Below are positions 7,360-8,576 of a DNA stretch of 8,576 nt, in pieces. Below the pieces are notes generated by a model. It worked only from the letters and a program-made list of their open reading frames with translations, made no database searches and had not been told where the DNA came from. Numbering within the stretch: position 1 is the stretch's first letter; each line of letters starts with the position of its first letter. Origin of the DNA: CAWHOW01 sp050013795 (GTDB lineage Bacteria > Bacteroidota > Bacteroidia > Bacteroidales > CG2-30-32-10); assembly GCA_050013795.1 (NCBI GenBank), contig JBEKEO010000316.1, positions 1 to 8,576 of the forward strand, given 5' to 3'. A program made the position numbers and the translations under genes.

Positions 7360-7365
7360 TATATA
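7360..7365 (-). promoter_or_regulatory. TATA box of the thiolase-DUF35 operon
   Basis: TATATA (minus-strand context CTATATAG) is centred about 27 bases before the thiolase TTG start. The message would begin close to the start codon, so the GAGGGA at about 7346-7351 may lie outside the transcript. The rest of the gap 7366-7449 holds no gene; a short T run near 7380-7384 on the minus strand might help end the upstream small-gene transcript. Confidence 0.5.
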
Positions 7366-7449
7366 GTGTGGCTAAGCCTGTTTAAAAACTATACAACTAA
7401 AGGCTTTGGCAACTCTCCGAAAGAGACATGAAATATGCTTGTTGCATCA

Positions 7450-7599
7450 TTATTTCTTTTTCAAAAAACCAAATAGCGAACGCTTAGGCCTTTTACAATA
7501 CGGCAACTTGCCTTTCGCAGCGTGATATTGAGTACATTCGTCGCATTTGCCTCGCCTTACACATTTCTTTTTTGGGCAAGGGCAATCTTCTCGAAGCAT
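7450..7599 (-). CDS. Small Cys-rich protein, 49 residues
   Basis: A 49-residue basic protein with six cysteines: C6, C8, C13, C19, C22 and C35, plus H26. The layout CPCP-xxx-C-xxRGxCxxC-xxxH-xxxxxLPxC strongly resembles short conserved proteins of anaerobic bacteria and archaea of the type CPC-xxxC-RHG-CxxCxxxH. Those are annotated only as hypothetical, as far as I know. The cysteine/histidine set suggests binding of zinc or an iron-sulfur cluster; that is inference. The C-terminal end is basic and hydrophobic (KRSLFGFLKKK) and might touch nucleic acid or membrane. The start is the ATG at 7599. No ribosome-binding site is visible, but a TATA-like box sits 26 bases upstream, fitting a leaderless message. 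It lies 44 bases after the cbiB stop and 114 bases before the thiolase, on the same strand. The composition and cysteine spacing make chance very unlikely. Confidence 0.8.
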   Translation of the reverse strand: MLREDCPCPKKKCVRRGKCDECTQYHAAKGKLPYCKRPKRSLFGFLKKK

Positions 7600-7622
7600 A
7601 ATGCTGAGTTAGGCGCGATTCC

Positions 7623-7628
7623 TTATAA
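7623..7628 (-). promoter_or_regulatory. TATA-like box of the small Cys-rich gene
   Basis: TTATAA lies in the 44-base gap between the cbiB stop and the small gene. It is centred about 26-27 bases before the ATG at 7599, with an A-rich flank upstream on the minus strand. This spacing predicts a leaderless transcript, which explains the absence of a ribosome-binding site. Confidence 0.5.
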
Positions 7629-7643
7629 TTTTTTAGGCAACCG

Positions 7644-8576
7644 TTAGAGTCCTGCAACGTAGATTCTTAAAGCTAAAACTGGCAAAACCACCACTAAACT
7701 GAACAGGACAGCAGTCAACACCATCACCCGCAAAGCCTTCGTGATGTGCTCTGGTGAAATGCCGTGGTCGTCGCCTAAAACGTAATAGCCCTGCTTTTCC
7801 AGTTGGATGTTTAATGCTCCAGCCATGGCTGAGATTGTCCAGCCGGCGTTTATGCTGGCTGTTTTTCCCTTGTCTCTCTGCAGGATGCGCCATGATTCAC
7901 GCCAATTCTCCCCCAAAAGGAATGATGCGGCAACCATTAGGTACGCTGTTAATCTGGCGGGAATATAATTGGCTATTGTGTCTAAGTTAGCTGAGAACCA
8001 GCCGATATTCTTGTTTTCAACGTTCTTGTAGCCAACCATGGAATCCAACGTGTTAACTACGCGATAAGCAAACGCGCCTGGAACACCAAACAGGGCAAAG
8101 AAGAAGAATGGCCCGGTTATTCCGTCCGTTGTGCTTTCTGCGATGGATTCCACGGCAGCAGAAATAATCTGCCTCTCATTAAGCTGGTTTGGGTCTCGCC
8201 TAACAATGAAGGGCAGCCATTTTCGCGCTTCAGCTAAATCGTTCTTCTTCAATGCCGAAGCAATCGGCTTAGTGTATTGGCCCATGCCTTTTACTGCAAA
8301 AGTAGCCTTAAACAAAATCGCACCCACAATAATATACGGTATAGAGCCGAATGATTGCCTAAGCCAAAAAAGCAGCAAAAACACAGGAACCGAAACAAGC
8401 AGCATAACACTTACGGCTAACAAGATGCCGTTTGCTTTTTCAATTTTAGGGTTTGCATTTTTCAATTTAGGTTTAAAGTACGCAATTACTTTGCCTATGC
8501 CAATGGTTGGGTGAATTCTGTCAGGGTACTCTCCGAAAACGGCATCAATCAAAAAAGCCAAAAAGAAAATCAAAAC
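7644..8576 (-). CDS. cbiB: Adenosylcobinamide-phosphate synthase (CbiB/CobD), N-terminus may lie just off the window
   Basis: A multi-pass membrane enzyme of cobamide (B12) synthesis. It joins an aminopropanol group, or its phosphate, to adenosylcobyric acid through an amide bond, making adenosylcobinamide (phosphate). Counting from a TTG at 8573, motifs are D10-A-V-F-G-E-Y-P-D-R-I-H21-P22 (family D-xxx-G-(D/E)-P-x-HP), VESIAESTTDGITGPFFFF at 141-159, GVPGAFAYRVVNTLDSMVGY at 163-182, and NLDTIANYIPARLT at 196-209. These are followed by NAGWTISAMAGALNIQLEKQGYYVLGD. Hydrophobic segments near 1-13, 50-71, 78-94, 154-173, 208-220 and the C-terminus fit a membrane protein. The 309 residues match the family's usual length. 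The frame is still open at the window edge, so the true start is either this TTG or a few codons beyond. No other cobamide gene is visible. The gene family is certain. Confidence 0.93.
   Translation of the reverse strand, partial: VLIFFLAFLIDAVFGEYPDRIHPTIGIGKVIAYFKPKLKNANPKIEKANGILLAVSVMLLVSVPVFLLLFWLRQSFGSIPYIIVGAILFKATFAVKGMGQYTKPIASALKKNDLAEARKWLPFIVRRDPNQLNERQIISAAVESIAESTTDGITGPFFFFALFGVPGAFAYRVVNTLDSMVGYKNVENKNIGWFSANLDTIANYIPARLTAYLMVAASFLLGENWRESWRILQRDKGKTASINAGWTISAMAGALNIQLEKQGYYVLGDDHGISPEHITKALRVMVLTAVLFSLVVVLPVLALRIYVAGL

Noticed and set aside
6978..7366. Minus-strand (6978-7277) and plus-strand (7166-7366) frames over the thiolase start
   Set aside because: Both overlap the catalytic N-terminal half of a clear thiolase and read as shadow sequence.
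7633..8514. Frames of 78-127 codons over cbiB
   Set aside because: cbiB motifs fill the other frame along its whole length; these are shadows.
1..8576. CRISPR array, tRNA/rRNA, box C/D RNA, insertion sequence or attachment site
   Set aside because: No regularly spaced repeats, no tRNA-like arms, no transposase motifs and no paired C/D boxes were seen on reading both strands.

Overview
The window looks archaeal. The evidence is a thiolase followed directly by a DUF35-type zinc-ribbon/OB-fold protein, TATA-like boxes about 24-27 bases before several start codons, GTG and TTG starts, a Sec-type surface protein rich in N-glycosylation sequons, and an archaeal-style CbiB cobamide enzyme. The gene mix and moderate base composition suggest an uncultured Thermoproteota lineage such as Bathyarchaeia. 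That placement is inference; no rRNA or other marker gene is present.

Layout, left to right: (1) 1-3582, minus strand, is the N-terminal 1194 residues of a very large superfamily 1 helicase with a DUF4011 N-terminal region. I read every codon of this frame and found no stop. The gene leaves the window on the left just before the expected DExx motif. (2) 3698-4318, minus, is a cysteine-rich DUF1638-like protein. (3) 4534-5478, plus, is the only plus-strand gene: a secreted, single-pass membrane-anchored protein with two beta-sandwich-like repeats, a Ser/Thr-rich stalk, a ten-valine membrane segment and a ten-proline cytoplasmic tail. (4) 5479-5743 holds no gene I can support; it carries an 8-base inverted repeat and a T-rich terminator serving the minus strand. 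(5) 7335 down to 5744, minus, is a two-gene operon of thiolase and DUF35 protein, separated by 2 bases. (6) 7450-7599, minus, is a 49-residue Cys-rich small protein gene with its own TATA-like box. (7) 7644-8576, minus, is cbiB, open at the right edge.

Functionally, the thiolase and DUF35 protein should act as one complex on acyl-CoA substrates. CbiB belongs to cobamide (B12) synthesis. The DUF1638 protein may touch corrinoid-dependent methyl transfer, but only by family association. The helicase belongs to a group whose bacterial members include reported anti-phage proteins, but nothing else in the window marks a defence island. I see no tRNA, rRNA, CRISPR array, insertion sequence or attachment site. 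I did not find a clearly new multi-gene system. The best leads are the unannotated Cys-rich small protein, the truncated giant helicase, and the poly-Val/poly-Pro surface protein.
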